Below are positions 34,637 through 42,715 of a stretch of 64,000 bases of DNA, one piece after another; positions within the stretch are counted from its first letter, which is position 1, and each line of letters starts with the position of its first letter. This DNA is from PALSA-350 sp963834445 (GTDB lineage Bacteria > Acidobacteriota > Terriglobia > Terriglobales > Acidobacteriaceae): contig CAWIBU010000009.1 of the NCBI GenBank assembly GCA_963834445.1, positions 1,426,001-1,490,000 on the forward strand, in the 5' to 3' direction. A model generated the notes under the pieces. It saw only the letters and a list, made by a program, of their open reading frames with translations, made no database searches and was not told the DNA's origin. Made by a program: the position numbers and the translations under genes.

Positions 34637-35925
34637 GCCAGAACCCGGTCGAAGATGGCGTCGACATTCGCCAGCTGGCGCTCGTACTGGAAGGTCTTTT
34701 TTAACTGCTCAACCGAGAGCCGGCTGGTGATGGTCGCATCCGCTTCCACCAAATCCCGGAAGACCAGGTCTTCTTTCCACGCCCTCATGGCATGCGTCTG
34801 TACCAGGCGGTACGCTTCTTCGCGAGACATGCCGGCTTCGGTGAGATCGAGCAGCAACTGGCCCGAGAAGATAAGGCCGCCGGTGCTTTCGAGATTTCTA
34901 AGCATGCGCCGCGGGTAGACCAGCAGCTTCTCCATCAAGGAAGTGGTTTTGGTCAAGAGATAGTCGGCCAGGATGGTCGAGTCAGGGAAAATGATGCGCT
35001 CGACTGAGGAATGGGAGATGTCGCGCTCGTGCCACAATGCGACATTCTCCAGGGCGGCCTGGGTGTTGGCACGAATCACGCGCGCCAGCCCGCTGATCTG
35101 TTCCGACGTGATCGGGTTGCGCTTGTGCGGCATGGCCGACGAACCTTTTTGCTTCTCGGAGAAGAACTCCTCGGCTTCGCGCACCTCGGTGCGCTGCAAG
35201 TGCCGGACTTCCGTAGCAATCTTATCCAGCGTAGAAGCCAGCACGGCCAGCATGGCGATATAGGCCGCGTGGCGGTCGCGCTGGATCACCTGGGTGGCGA
35301 CCGGCGCCGGCTTTAGGCCCAACCTGGCGCAGATGCTCTCTTCATGTTGCGGTTTGAGATGACCAAAGGTGCCCACCGCGCCCGAAAGCTTGCCCACCCG
35401 CAGGTCTTCTGCGCCGGCATCGAAGCGGACCAGGTCGCGCATGATCTCGGCATACCAGTTGAGCAGTTTGAGGCCAAACGTGGTGGGCTCGGCGTGGATG
35501 CCATGGGTGCGCCCGATGGTGGGGGTGTGCTTAAACTCGAGCGCGCGCCTGCGCAGCACGGCGGCAAGGCCGAGAATACCCTCGCGGATGATCGCTGAGG
35601 CGGCTTTGATTTGCAACGCCTGGGCGGTGTCAACCACATCGTTCGAGGTGAGGCCGTAGTGCAGCCAGCGGGATTCGGGGCCGATTTTCTCCGCCATCGC
35701 CGTGGTGAAGGCGATGACGTCGTGTTTGACCTCGGCTTCGATCTCCTGAATGCGGGCCACGTCGACTTCGCCATAAGCACGGATGGCCTGTGCGGCCGAG
35801 CGGGGCACGATGCCTGCTTCCGACAGCACCTCAGAGGCCGTGGCTTCCACTTCCAGCCACATGCGGTATTTGTTTTCTTCACTCCAGATCCGGCCCATGG
35901 CCGGGCGGGTGTAACGTGCAATCAA
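34633..35925 (-). CDS. purB: adenylosuccinate lyase
   Basis: The 430-residue enzyme removes fumarate from SAICAR and adenylosuccinate in purine synthesis. It has IARYTRPAMGRIWSEENKY, HYGLTSNDVVDTAQ, TIGRTHGIHAEPTTFG and the fumarase-family signature GSSAMPHKRNP with the catalytic serine. I chose the TTG at 35925: AGGGAGG lies 6 bases before it and it yields the family start (M)IARYTRP. The frame opens slightly further to 35943, but that codon overlaps the ribosome site. The 3' end overlaps ubiX. Confidence 0.96.
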   Translation of the reverse strand: MIARYTRPAMGRIWSEENKYRMWLEVEATASEVLSEAGIVPRSAAQAIRAYGEVDVARIQEIEAEVKHDVIAFTTAMAEKIGPESRWLHYGLTSNDVVDTAQALQIKAASAIIREGILGLAAVLRRRALEFKHTPTIGRTHGIHAEPTTFGLKLLNWYAEIMRDLVRFDAGAEDLRVGKLSGAVGTFGHLKPQHEESICARLGLKPAPVATQVIQRDRHAAYIAMLAVLASTLDKIATEVRHLQRTEVREAEEFFSEKQKGSSAMPHKRNPITSEQISGLARVIRANTQAALENVALWHERDISHSSVERIIFPDSTILADYLLTKTTSLMEKLLVYPRRMLRNLESTGGLIFSGQLLLDLTEAGMSREEAYRLVQTHAMRAWKEDLVFRDLVEADATITSRLSVEQLKKTFQYERQLANVDAIFDRVLA

Positions 35926-35991
35926 CCGAAGCCTCCCTGGCAAAGTACTATTCTATCGTTGGTGCATCTTACGAGTGAGGGATTGAGCATT

Positions 35992-36219
35992 ATGGAAAGC
36001 GAACCGGAACTGATCACGATTGAGCTCTATCGCGATGCCCTGGAAGCGGATATGGCGAAGACCCGCCTGGATTCGGCCGGCATCACCAGCTTTTTGGTAG
36101 GCGAGAACACCGCGATGCTGTATGGGACAGGGCTGGGAGGATTGCAGCTGCAGGTAAGTCCGAGAGATGAAGAGGATGCGCGCAGTATCCTGAACGATCC
36201 CGGAACCCCGCTTTCTTAG
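35992..36219 (+). CDS. DUF2007-like small signal protein (75 aa)
   Basis: A short soluble protein, ELITIELYRDALEADMAKTRL followed by GITSFLVGENTAMLYG and LQLQVSPRDEEDARSIL. This strand-helix-strand order with the final PRDEEDA helix is typical of DUF2007 (putative signal-transducing proteins that usually bind no known ligand). The ATG at 35992 has GAGGG upstream. It is divergent from purB and its end overlaps the glutaredoxin stop on the other strand by 4 bases. Confidence 0.8.
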   Translation: MESEPELITIELYRDALEADMAKTRLDSAGITSFLVGENTAMLYGTGLGGLQLQVSPRDEEDARSILNDPGTPLS

Positions 36220-36473
36220 CGGGGAACCACACCAAAAAACTCACTCATCTCTTCATGCAGGAAGCCCCGGCCGGGGCGGTAGGGCTGTATCCACTTGCCG
36301 TCGATGACGAACTGCGGAATCGCTCGCTTGCCCACGTGCCGGATGACTTCGTCCGCGGCGCCGGAAGTCGTCTCGATATCGACCTCGGTATAGGCAATTT
36401 GATGTTTCTCAAGAAATTTCTTGGCCTCGCGGCAGTCGCGGCACCAGGAAGCGGAATAGACCAAAACATGCAT
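36216..36473 (-). CDS. glutaredoxin family protein
   Basis: An 85-residue thioredoxin-fold protein with the dithiol motif CRDC near the N-terminus (VYSASWCRDCREAKKFL), the cis-proline strand KRAIPQFVIDGKWIQPY and a typical GFLHEEM C-terminal helix. It is expected to reduce disulfides or deglutathionylate proteins in the cytoplasm. Upstream of its start begins the largest repeat block in the window, so its promoter lies in or beyond repeats. Confidence 0.9.
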   Translation of the reverse strand: MHVLVYSASWCRDCREAKKFLEKHQIAYTEVDIETTSGAADEVIRHVGKRAIPQFVIDGKWIQPYRPGRGFLHEEMSEFFGVVPR

Positions 36474-36558
36474 CCCTCTATTTTATCGTATGGGTGCCTG
36501 ACGGCGAGTCAAGGATGGAATGAACGCGCAGAGCGCTTGCTTTTCAAGCCCATCCCCC

Positions 36559-36879
36559 AAACAAATTTGTCATCCCGACCCGCCCAACCGTACCGTGGGA
36601 CCAGAGCGCCGCGACCTTCACTTTCTCTCTCTTCCTGCCAAACAAATTTGTCATCCCGACCCGCCCAACCGTACCGTGGGACCAGAGCGCCGCGACCTTC
36701 ACTTTCTCTCTCTTCTGCCAAACAAATTTGTCATCCCGACCCGCCCAACCGTACCGTGGGACCAGAGCGCCGCGACCTTCACTTTCTCTCTCTTCTGCCA
36801 AACAAATTTGTCATCCCGACCCGCCCAACCGTACCGTGGGACCAGAGCGCCGCGACCTTCACTTTCTCTCTCTTCTGCC
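36559..36879 (+). repeat. four-copy 80-bp tandem array
   Basis: Units starting AAACAAATTTGTCATCCCGA lie at 36559, 36640, 36720 and 36800 (first 81, others 80 bases) and are nearly identical, ending in CTTTCTCTCTCTTCTGCC. A fifth start at 36880 continues into the ordinary core repeat. Each unit carries the palindrome ACAAATTTGT and a CCGTACCGTGGGACC segment absent from the other blocks. There are no unique spacers, so this is not CRISPR. Confidence 0.95.
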
Positions 36880-37224
36880 AAACAAATTTGTCATCCCGAC
36901 CGAAGCGTAGCGAAGTGGAGGGACCTGCTGTGCGCCTTTCCCTCAAACCAAGGCCCCACGAGTGAGCTCGCAAATCCAGCCCCAGCCATTTTGTTCATTA
37001 GGAGCGGCTGACTTGCCTGCGGCAAGTTAAGGATGGAATGAACGCGGAGAGCGTTTGCTTTTCAAACCCGTCCCTCAAGCAATTTTGTTCATTGGGAGTG
37101 GCTGACTTGCCTGCCGGCAAGTTAAGGGAGGAATGAACGCGGAGAGCGCTTGCTTTTAAGCCGTCCCTCAAGCAAATCCTTAAGCCCGTCCCCCAAACAA
37201 ATTTGTCATCCCGACCGTAGCGTA

Positions 37225-37329
37225 CCCGAATTCCTGTTTCGCCACGTCAGACAGATCCACGTGTGCGGCTTTCATTAAGGAAAGCCGCATGAAGTTCGCC
37301 AGCGCCATCAACTTCGACAGGAATTCGGG
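37225..37329 (+). mobile_element. 105-bp MITE-like element, copy 2
   Basis: Perfect terminal inverted repeat CCCGAATTCCTGT / ACAGGAATTCGGG, preceded by TA (37223-37224). An internal hairpin TGCGGCTTTC-attaa-GGAAAGCCGCA occupies the middle. It splits the core repeat after GACCGTAGCG. Noncoding. Confidence 0.8.
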
Positions 37330-37619
37330 GGAGCGAAGCGGAGGGATCTGCGGTGCGCCTTTACCCCAAACCAAGGCCCCACGAGTGAGCTCGCAAATCC
37401 AGCCCCAGCCATTTTGTTCATCCCGAGCGAAGCGGAGGGATCTGCAGTGCGCCTTTACCCCAAACCAAGGCCCCACGAATGAACTCGCAAAGCCGGTTGC
37501 GTAAAAGCCATTCCCAATCGATCTGCTGCCCCTGGTCTCGCGAGAAGAGGGTTACTTCTTTGCGTAGTTAGCACCGAGTTTTGCAGAGGGTCTCTCTTGG
37601 CTCAGATTAAGCTGGAGCC

Positions 37620-38492
37620 ATGAAGCTGGTTCTGGGTATCGCTACGCGCGGGCGACCGTTGATCCTAACCGAGACGGTTGCGTTTCTGGCGAACCAGACC
37701 AGGCCACCGGACACCATCCTGGTGGCATACGCAGACCCTTCCGACATCGGCGATGCCGCTGACCAATTCCCTGATGTGCAATTTATCCAGGCGCCACTCG
37801 GACTCACCCGACAGCGCAACGCAATCCTGTCCAGAATTCTCGACAGCGATCTGCTGGTCTTCATTGACGACGATTTCTATCTCGACCCACACTATCTCGC
37901 AATTACCGAGCAAATTTTTATCAACCACCCCAATGTCGTGGCCTCCACCGGACGGGTGCTCGCCGACGATGTGAAGGGCCCCGGACTCACCATAGCCCAG
38001 GCAAAAGCAATCGTGGCCGGCAACGCGGGCGTCCCGCAAGAGCAGTGCATTACGCCTACCTTCCTCGCCTACGGCTGCAATATGGGCCTGCGCCTCGAAA
38101 CCATCCGCGAACACGGCCTGCGTTTCGACGAATCCCTACCGCTCTACGGCTGGTACGAGGATTGGGATTTCTCCGGGCAATTGTCGTCGTTCGGCATCAT
38201 CGCGCACATCTCAAACGCCTGCGGCGTCCACCTGAGCATCAAGGTTGCCCGCCTCACGGGAGTGCGCATGGGCTACGCACAGGTGGCCAACCCGATCTAC
38301 CTCGCGCGCAAAGGAACATTCCTCTGGTCCAACGCATTCCGCTTCATCGTGGGCCCCTGCCTCAAAAACCTCGTGCGCAGCTTCGCGCCCGAAGCACACG
38401 TAGATCGCCTGGGAAGATTCCGCGGTAACCTCACAGCTTTCCGTGATCTGCTCACCGGCACCCTAAGCCCGGAGCAAATTACCGACCTTTAA
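37620..38492 (+). CDS. family 2 glycosyltransferase
   Basis: The 290-residue protein has a GT-A fold: nucleotide-binding start LVLGIATRGRPLILTETVAFL, GLTRQRNAIL, the metal-binding FIDDDFYLDP (DDD, about residues 81-83) and the acceptor region RFDESLPLYGWYEDWDFSGQL with the ED(W)D catalytic motif. No membrane span is obvious. It probably adds sugars to a surface polysaccharide. It stands alone between repeat blocks A and B, without other glycan genes, and its codon use looks a little richer in A/T than its neighbours. This suggests possible horizontal arrival, which is inference. Confidence 0.9.
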   Translation: MKLVLGIATRGRPLILTETVAFLANQTRPPDTILVAYADPSDIGDAADQFPDVQFIQAPLGLTRQRNAILSRILDSDLLVFIDDDFYLDPHYLAITEQIFINHPNVVASTGRVLADDVKGPGLTIAQAKAIVAGNAGVPQEQCITPTFLAYGCNMGLRLETIREHGLRFDESLPLYGWYEDWDFSGQLSSFGIIAHISNACGVHLSIKVARLTGVRMGYAQVANPIYLARKGTFLWSNAFRFIVGPCLKNLVRSFAPEAHVDRLGRFRGNLTAFRDLLTGTLSPEQITDL

Positions 38493-38519
38493 CGCATTTG
38501 CGCAATTACTATGAGCTCT

Positions 38520-39040
38520 CCAGGAGCTGACTTGCCTGCGGCATGTTAAGGGAGGAATGAACGCGCAAAGCGCTTGCTTTCAAGCCCGTCCCTCAAGCAA
38601 ATTTTCAAGCCCGTCTCCCAATCAGATTTGTCATCCCGAGCGGCTGACTCGCCAGTCGGCAAGTTAAGCATGGAATGAACGCGGTGAGCGCTTGCTTTTA
38701 AACCCGTCCCCCCAAACAAATTTGTCATCCCGACCGTAGCGTAGCGAAGTGGAGGGATCTGCGGTGCGCCTTTCCCCCAAACCAAGGCCCCACGAGTGAG
38801 CTCGCAAATCCAGCCCCAGCCATTTTGTTCATTAGGAGGAGCCAACTTGCCTGGTGGCAAGTTAAGGGAGGAATGAACGGGGAGAGCGCTTGCTTTTAAG
38901 CCCGTCCCTCCAAACAAATTTGTCATCCCGACCGTAGCGTAGCGAAGTGGAGGGATCTGCGGTGCGCCTTTCCCCCAAACCAAGGCCCACCAGTGAGCTA
39001 GCAATTCAGCCCGCCCCATTTCGTTCATTGGGAGCGAAGG
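38520..39040. repeat. repeat block B (198-bp unit, two tandem copies)
   Basis: The 605 bases between the glycosyltransferase and dgt stops (convergent) hold no gene. The hairpin module CTCGCCAGTCGGCAAG at 38648 and CTTGCCTGGTGGCAAG at 38846 are 198 bases apart. Each starts a unit that runs through AATGAACG, AAACAAATTTGTCATCCCGA, the uninterrupted core GTAGCGTAGCGAAGTGGAGG, ATCTGCGGTGCGCC and CACGAGTGAGCTCGCAAAT to CATTTTGTTCATTAGGAG. A truncated unit begins at about 38528. Confidence 0.9.
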
Positions 39041-39097
39041 CTATGTTGGCCTTTTCTTGAGCGAAACGCCAGCCGAACGTGTAGCCTCGGTCGATAC

Positions 39098-40267
39098 CTA
39101 TTGCGAAAACGCTTTAGTCCAATCCGCATACTGCAGCAGGATGTAATTATCCGTCATCGCCGCAATGTAGTCGGCCACCACCCGCGGCACGCCCTGGGTA
39201 GGAATCTGCGCCTGGTTCGCCAACGGTAACAACGACGGATCATGCATCCAGCAGGCAAACAGGCTTTTTACCACCGTGCCCGCCTCCTGCAAGTCCTTCT
39301 GCAATTCGTCACGGCTGTAGAGCGTGGCGTAGAGTTGCTGCTTGGCCTCCCGGCGCATCTCCTCGATGTCCGCAGAAAAGGCCACCAGGCGCTGTGGCGC
39401 ACGGCGAACATCTTCGAGGGTCGCCACACCACCAGCCCTGACCCGGCGCGTGGTTTCCCGGATCAAATCGCCGACCAGAGTATTTAACATCTTCTTGAGC
39501 GCTTCGTTGGCGCGCAGGTACTCCGGAGCCGACGGATGCTCACCCTCCACCGCGCGCAGTGACTGATCGAAAATACGCACATGGGTACGCAGGACTTCCG
39601 GCTGCAGCATCCCCGCTTCCATGCCATCGTCCATATCGGCGGTTAAATAAGCGATCTCATCCGCCAGGTCGATCAACTGTGCCTCCAGAGGAGGCTGCTG
39701 GTCCAGAAAGTATTGGCTCAGCTCAGGGTGTTCATCCGCTGAGTAATTGCGCGAATGCTTAACGATGCCCTCGCGGACCCCGAGAGTCAGATTCAGGCCG
39801 CGAAACGCAGCATACCGCATCTCGAAGTATTCAACGATGCGCAGCGCGTGCAGATTATGGTCGAAACGCAGACCGAAGCCCTGCATGGCTTCGTCCAGGG
39901 CACGCTCGCCGGCATGCCCGAACGGCGGATGGCCAATGTCATGGACCAGCGCCAGCGCCTCGGTTATGTCTTCATTCAGACCGAGCGCGCTCGCAATCGC
40001 GCGCGCGATCTGTGCCACTTCCATGGTGTGCGTGAGCCGGCTGCGAAAATGATCGGAATAGCGGTGGGTAAACACCTGGGTTTTGCCCGCCAGGCGACGA
40101 AACGAGCGCGCATGGATCACGCGGGCACGGTCTCTCTGGAAAGACGTTCGATAGGCGTGCGGAGGTTCCGGATGTTCCCGCTGGGCCAGCACATCAGTCG
40201 GGTCGTCGGGAACAGCACAGCCGCGAGGCAGGGCGAAAGTTTTCGCTCCGCTCACGGCCGTCTCCAC
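39098..40267 (-). CDS. dgt: deoxyguanosinetriphosphate triphosphohydrolase family protein
   Basis: The 389-residue HD-domain enzyme has RDRARVIHARSFRRLAGKTQVF, RSRLTHTMEVAQIARAIA, the HD pair in ALALVHDIGHPPFGHAGE and DLADEIAYLTADMDDG with the last metal aspartate. It converts dNTPs, classically dGTP, to nucleoside plus triphosphate and so adjusts dNTP pools. The GTG start at 40267 lies directly after the TPR gene's TAA, so the two are coupled. The sequence is of the type 2 dGTPase-like group, for which activator dNTPs are known. Confidence 0.93.
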   Translation of the reverse strand: METAVSGAKTFALPRGCAVPDDPTDVLAQREHPEPPHAYRTSFQRDRARVIHARSFRRLAGKTQVFTHRYSDHFRSRLTHTMEVAQIARAIASALGLNEDITEALALVHDIGHPPFGHAGERALDEAMQGFGLRFDHNLHALRIVEYFEMRYAAFRGLNLTLGVREGIVKHSRNYSADEHPELSQYFLDQQPPLEAQLIDLADEIAYLTADMDDGMEAGMLQPEVLRTHVRIFDQSLRAVEGEHPSAPEYLRANEALKKMLNTLVGDLIRETTRRVRAGGVATLEDVRRAPQRLVAFSADIEEMRREAKQQLYATLYSRDELQKDLQEAGTVVKSLFACWMHDPSLLPLANQAQIPTQGVPRVVADYIAAMTDNYILLQYADWTKAFSQ

Positions 40268-42424
40268 TTACTGCTTCGGGCTGGCGCCCGTCGCTTCTTC
40301 CTTAGCGAGCTTGACCCGCGCGCTATCCAGCTTTTTCTGTACCTTGCTTACGTCGCCGGGCTCAGCATCCGCCGGCGTCGTGCGCGCATATTCCTGCAAG
40401 CTCTGTTCCCACTGCGCTGCGGCCAGCCGCAGGCGACCGGTCTTCTCGTAGAGCTCGCCCAGGTGATCGTGCACCGCCGGATCTTTGGCCATACGTTCAG
40501 TCGCCTTACGCAGGTTCGCTTCTGACAGCGCGTACTGGCCCATCTTGAAATAAACCCAGCCCAGCGAATCGAGATAGGCGCCGTTCTGCGGATCCAGTTG
40601 CACGGCCTTCTGCACCATGGCTAGCGCTTCATCCAGCCTGACTCCGCGGTCGCCGAGCATATAGCCCAGGTAGTTAAGCGTCATGCTGTTGTTGGGGTCG
40701 ATGGCCAGAATCTTGCGGAACTGCTCCTCCGCGGAATCGTAATGCTTCTGCCGTTCATCGAGCGCGCCGCGCAGAAAGTAAATGTAGATCTTGTCGTCCT
40801 GCTTAGTCGAGAGCGCATCCGCCGCATCGATCTCCTCGGCGGCTTCTTTCCAGCGCCGCAGCCGGGTGTAGATCTGCGCTAGCGCGAGGTCCACATCGCG
40901 GTCGCCTGGGTCACCATGCAACTGCGCCTTCGCCAGCTTGATGCCTTCTTCCGGCTTGCTCGAATCCGCAAGCTGCCCGGCCAGCATCAACTGCACGCTC
41001 TTGTTCTTCGGCAGGGCGAGCGCGGCCTGCTGCGCCACCTGGGTGGCCTTGTCATATTGCTTGCCGTCGCGGTAAGCATCGATCTGGCCTTGGTACCCGC
41101 GTTCAGCATATTCCCCGCCCATGGCGATCATCAGCTGGTAGGTCTGTACCGCCTGCTCGGTCTTATCCTGTTCGCGGTAGACGTTGGCCAGCCGATCGAG
41201 AAAGATGGAACGGTTATTTTTTTCCGCGTCGGAGTACTGCCCATCCGGATGGCTGGTCTGTTTCACCAGGTTCTGCAGGGTTAATGTGGCCTCGTCGTAG
41301 TGGCCGAGTGAGTCGTCGATCAAGGCCTCATTGAAGCCGATCTCGAGTGAATCCGAGGCCAGTGCCTTGGCCTTCTTCAGTGTGGTCAGCGCCTGCTCGT
41401 AGTGCCCCTGCCGGCGCTCGATTTCTGCGATCCGCAGGTAGGTCTGCGCGTCTTGCGGGTCACTCGTTGAGATGGACTCGAAATGCTTGAGCGCAGCGCT
41501 CAACTGATTGTCGTTCAGCAGCGCCTGGGCCAGGCCGCGTTCGGCATCGAGGTTGTCGGGTTCCATCTCGAGCGCCTTGCTGTAGGCATCGATGGCGTTC
41601 TTGTTTTGCTTGAGCTGGTCATAGCTCATGCCCAGCGCGTACTCCATTTTGGGGGAGCGGTCGTCAACCGGCACGGCATTGAGCACGGCAATCGCGTGGG
41701 TCATGTCGCCGGAGTCGCTGTACAACCGGGCCAGGTTCAGAACTACGTCTTCGGAGCCGGGATCGATACGCTGCGCCGCTTTAAATTGTTCCTCGGCATG
41801 CGGTGTGTCATGGGCCAGGGTATAGAGCTGCCCCAGCAACAACCGGCTTTCGATATCGTTGCTTTGCAACTGCACGATTTTGGTGTATTCCGCAATTGCC
41901 AGTTGCAGCACCTTCTCCGAAGGGCCGCCATTCTGCACATTGCCTAAGGACTGCAGATAAACCCGGCCCAGTAGTTTGTGGGCATCCAGATTGTTGGGGT
42001 CATTTTTGAGAATGTCTTGGGCCGCAAGCACCGCGTCGCGCACCCGGCCGGTGCGTAGATAGAGTTCGGCCAGCCCGCTGTTCAGATATTTCGAGCCGGG
42101 ATCGGCATCGAGCGCCAGCTTATATTCCTCGATGGCGCGAGTCGCGTACTCGGGCCGGCCGTAGTTGGTGGCCATATCCTCGTACATGTGCGCCAGGCCG
42201 AAATGGTAATAGGCCGCCGCACGATCGGGCGGCTTGGCAGTAGTCGGTGGTACTGAGAACCGCTCCGTCTTAGCAGCAGGCGATTGGGCCGGCGCGCCTT
42301 GTCCAGGAGTCTGTTGAGCGACGGCGGAGCCCGAGGAAACGATCGCTGCGCAGGCGAGAGCCCATGGGAACAAATTAGCTTCCCGTATCTTGCTGCAGTG
42401 GTGCGGCTTACCCTTGATGGTCAT
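40268..42424 (-). CDS. exported TPR-repeat protein (718 aa)
   Basis: From the ATG at 42424 the protein has a signal peptide (PWALACAAIVSSGSAVAQ), a Pro/Ala linker and at least 12 TPR motifs across residues 60-680 (for example AAYYHFGLAHMYEDMATNYG, YAEALRKSLEL-like pairs such as AIDAYSKALEMEPDNLDAE and LNYLGYMLGDRGVRLDEAL). Upstream AGGAA supports this start. The TPR superhelix would scaffold protein complexes in the periplasm. It is transcribed with dgt. Similar proteins in other bacteria take part in outer-membrane or polysaccharide assembly, but nothing here fixes the role. Confidence 0.9.
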   Translation of the reverse strand: MTIKGKPHHCSKIREANLFPWALACAAIVSSGSAVAQQTPGQGAPAQSPAAKTERFSVPPTTAKPPDRAAAYYHFGLAHMYEDMATNYGRPEYATRAIEEYKLALDADPGSKYLNSGLAELYLRTGRVRDAVLAAQDILKNDPNNLDAHKLLGRVYLQSLGNVQNGGPSEKVLQLAIAEYTKIVQLQSNDIESRLLLGQLYTLAHDTPHAEEQFKAAQRIDPGSEDVVLNLARLYSDSGDMTHAIAVLNAVPVDDRSPKMEYALGMSYDQLKQNKNAIDAYSKALEMEPDNLDAERGLAQALLNDNQLSAALKHFESISTSDPQDAQTYLRIAEIERRQGHYEQALTTLKKAKALASDSLEIGFNEALIDDSLGHYDEATLTLQNLVKQTSHPDGQYSDAEKNNRSIFLDRLANVYREQDKTEQAVQTYQLMIAMGGEYAERGYQGQIDAYRDGKQYDKATQVAQQAALALPKNKSVQLMLAGQLADSSKPEEGIKLAKAQLHGDPGDRDVDLALAQIYTRLRRWKEAAEEIDAADALSTKQDDKIYIYFLRGALDERQKHYDSAEEQFRKILAIDPNNSMTLNYLGYMLGDRGVRLDEALAMVQKAVQLDPQNGAYLDSLGWVYFKMGQYALSEANLRKATERMAKDPAVHDHLGELYEKTGRLRLAAAQWEQSLQEYARTTPADAEPGDVSKVQKKLDSARVKLAKEEATGASPKQ

Positions 42425-42715
42425 CGATGAGTGTTCCTGTGCCCGGGCTTCCGTTCCCTTGAACTGACGCCGGCGGTCCAAACGCGGTGCAGAGGAACCC
42501 GCATTTTTTTGTCATATGCGCCTGTAATTTGCCTGCCAGCGCACCATCTGGTCCAAAAATCGATTGTAAGGCTGACTAAAAAACGCAGGCACTCCCCAAT
42601 TGGTTGTGCGTTACCCAGCCACACTTGAGTTTAGACTATTCCTCTTCTCATTGGACATGGCGGATCCGGCACCGTCCTGCTGTTTTTCATGCGACACAGT
42701 GAGGGCCGCACTCAA
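42425..42715. other. intergenic stretch upstream of the TPR gene, no feature seen
   Basis: About 290 bases separate the purH stop from the TPR gene start on the same strand. It holds none of the repeat families, no tRNA and no convincing small gene. It should contain the TPR-dgt promoter, but I could not pick a clear one. Confidence 0.6.

Larger units (their letters stand above)
36474..37619. repeat. repeat block A (1.1 kb, gene-free, between divergent genes)
   Basis: Between the glutaredoxin and glycosyltransferase starts there is no credible gene. From left to right it holds an 80-bp tandem array (36559-36879), the core repeat GTCATCCCGACCGAAGCG near 36890, partial copies of the CTTGCCTGCGGCAAG hairpin module near 37013 and 37107, and a core copy interrupted by the 105-bp element (37225-37329) followed by GGAGGGATCTGCGGTGCG. 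A second GGAGGGATCTGCAGTGCG lies near 37434. Frames open here (for example 36255-36965) translate only the repeat (ICHPDPPNRTVGPERRDL) and are not genes. Confidence 0.9.

Noticed and set aside
36559..36900. Possible CRISPR array
   Set aside because: The whole 80-base unit repeats without unique spacers and no cas genes are present.
36255..37011. Open frames of 163-236 codons with repeated ICHPDPPNRTVGPERRDL
   Set aside because: They are translations of the 80-bp tandem array and core repeat, open in several frames and both strands, without ribosome sites.
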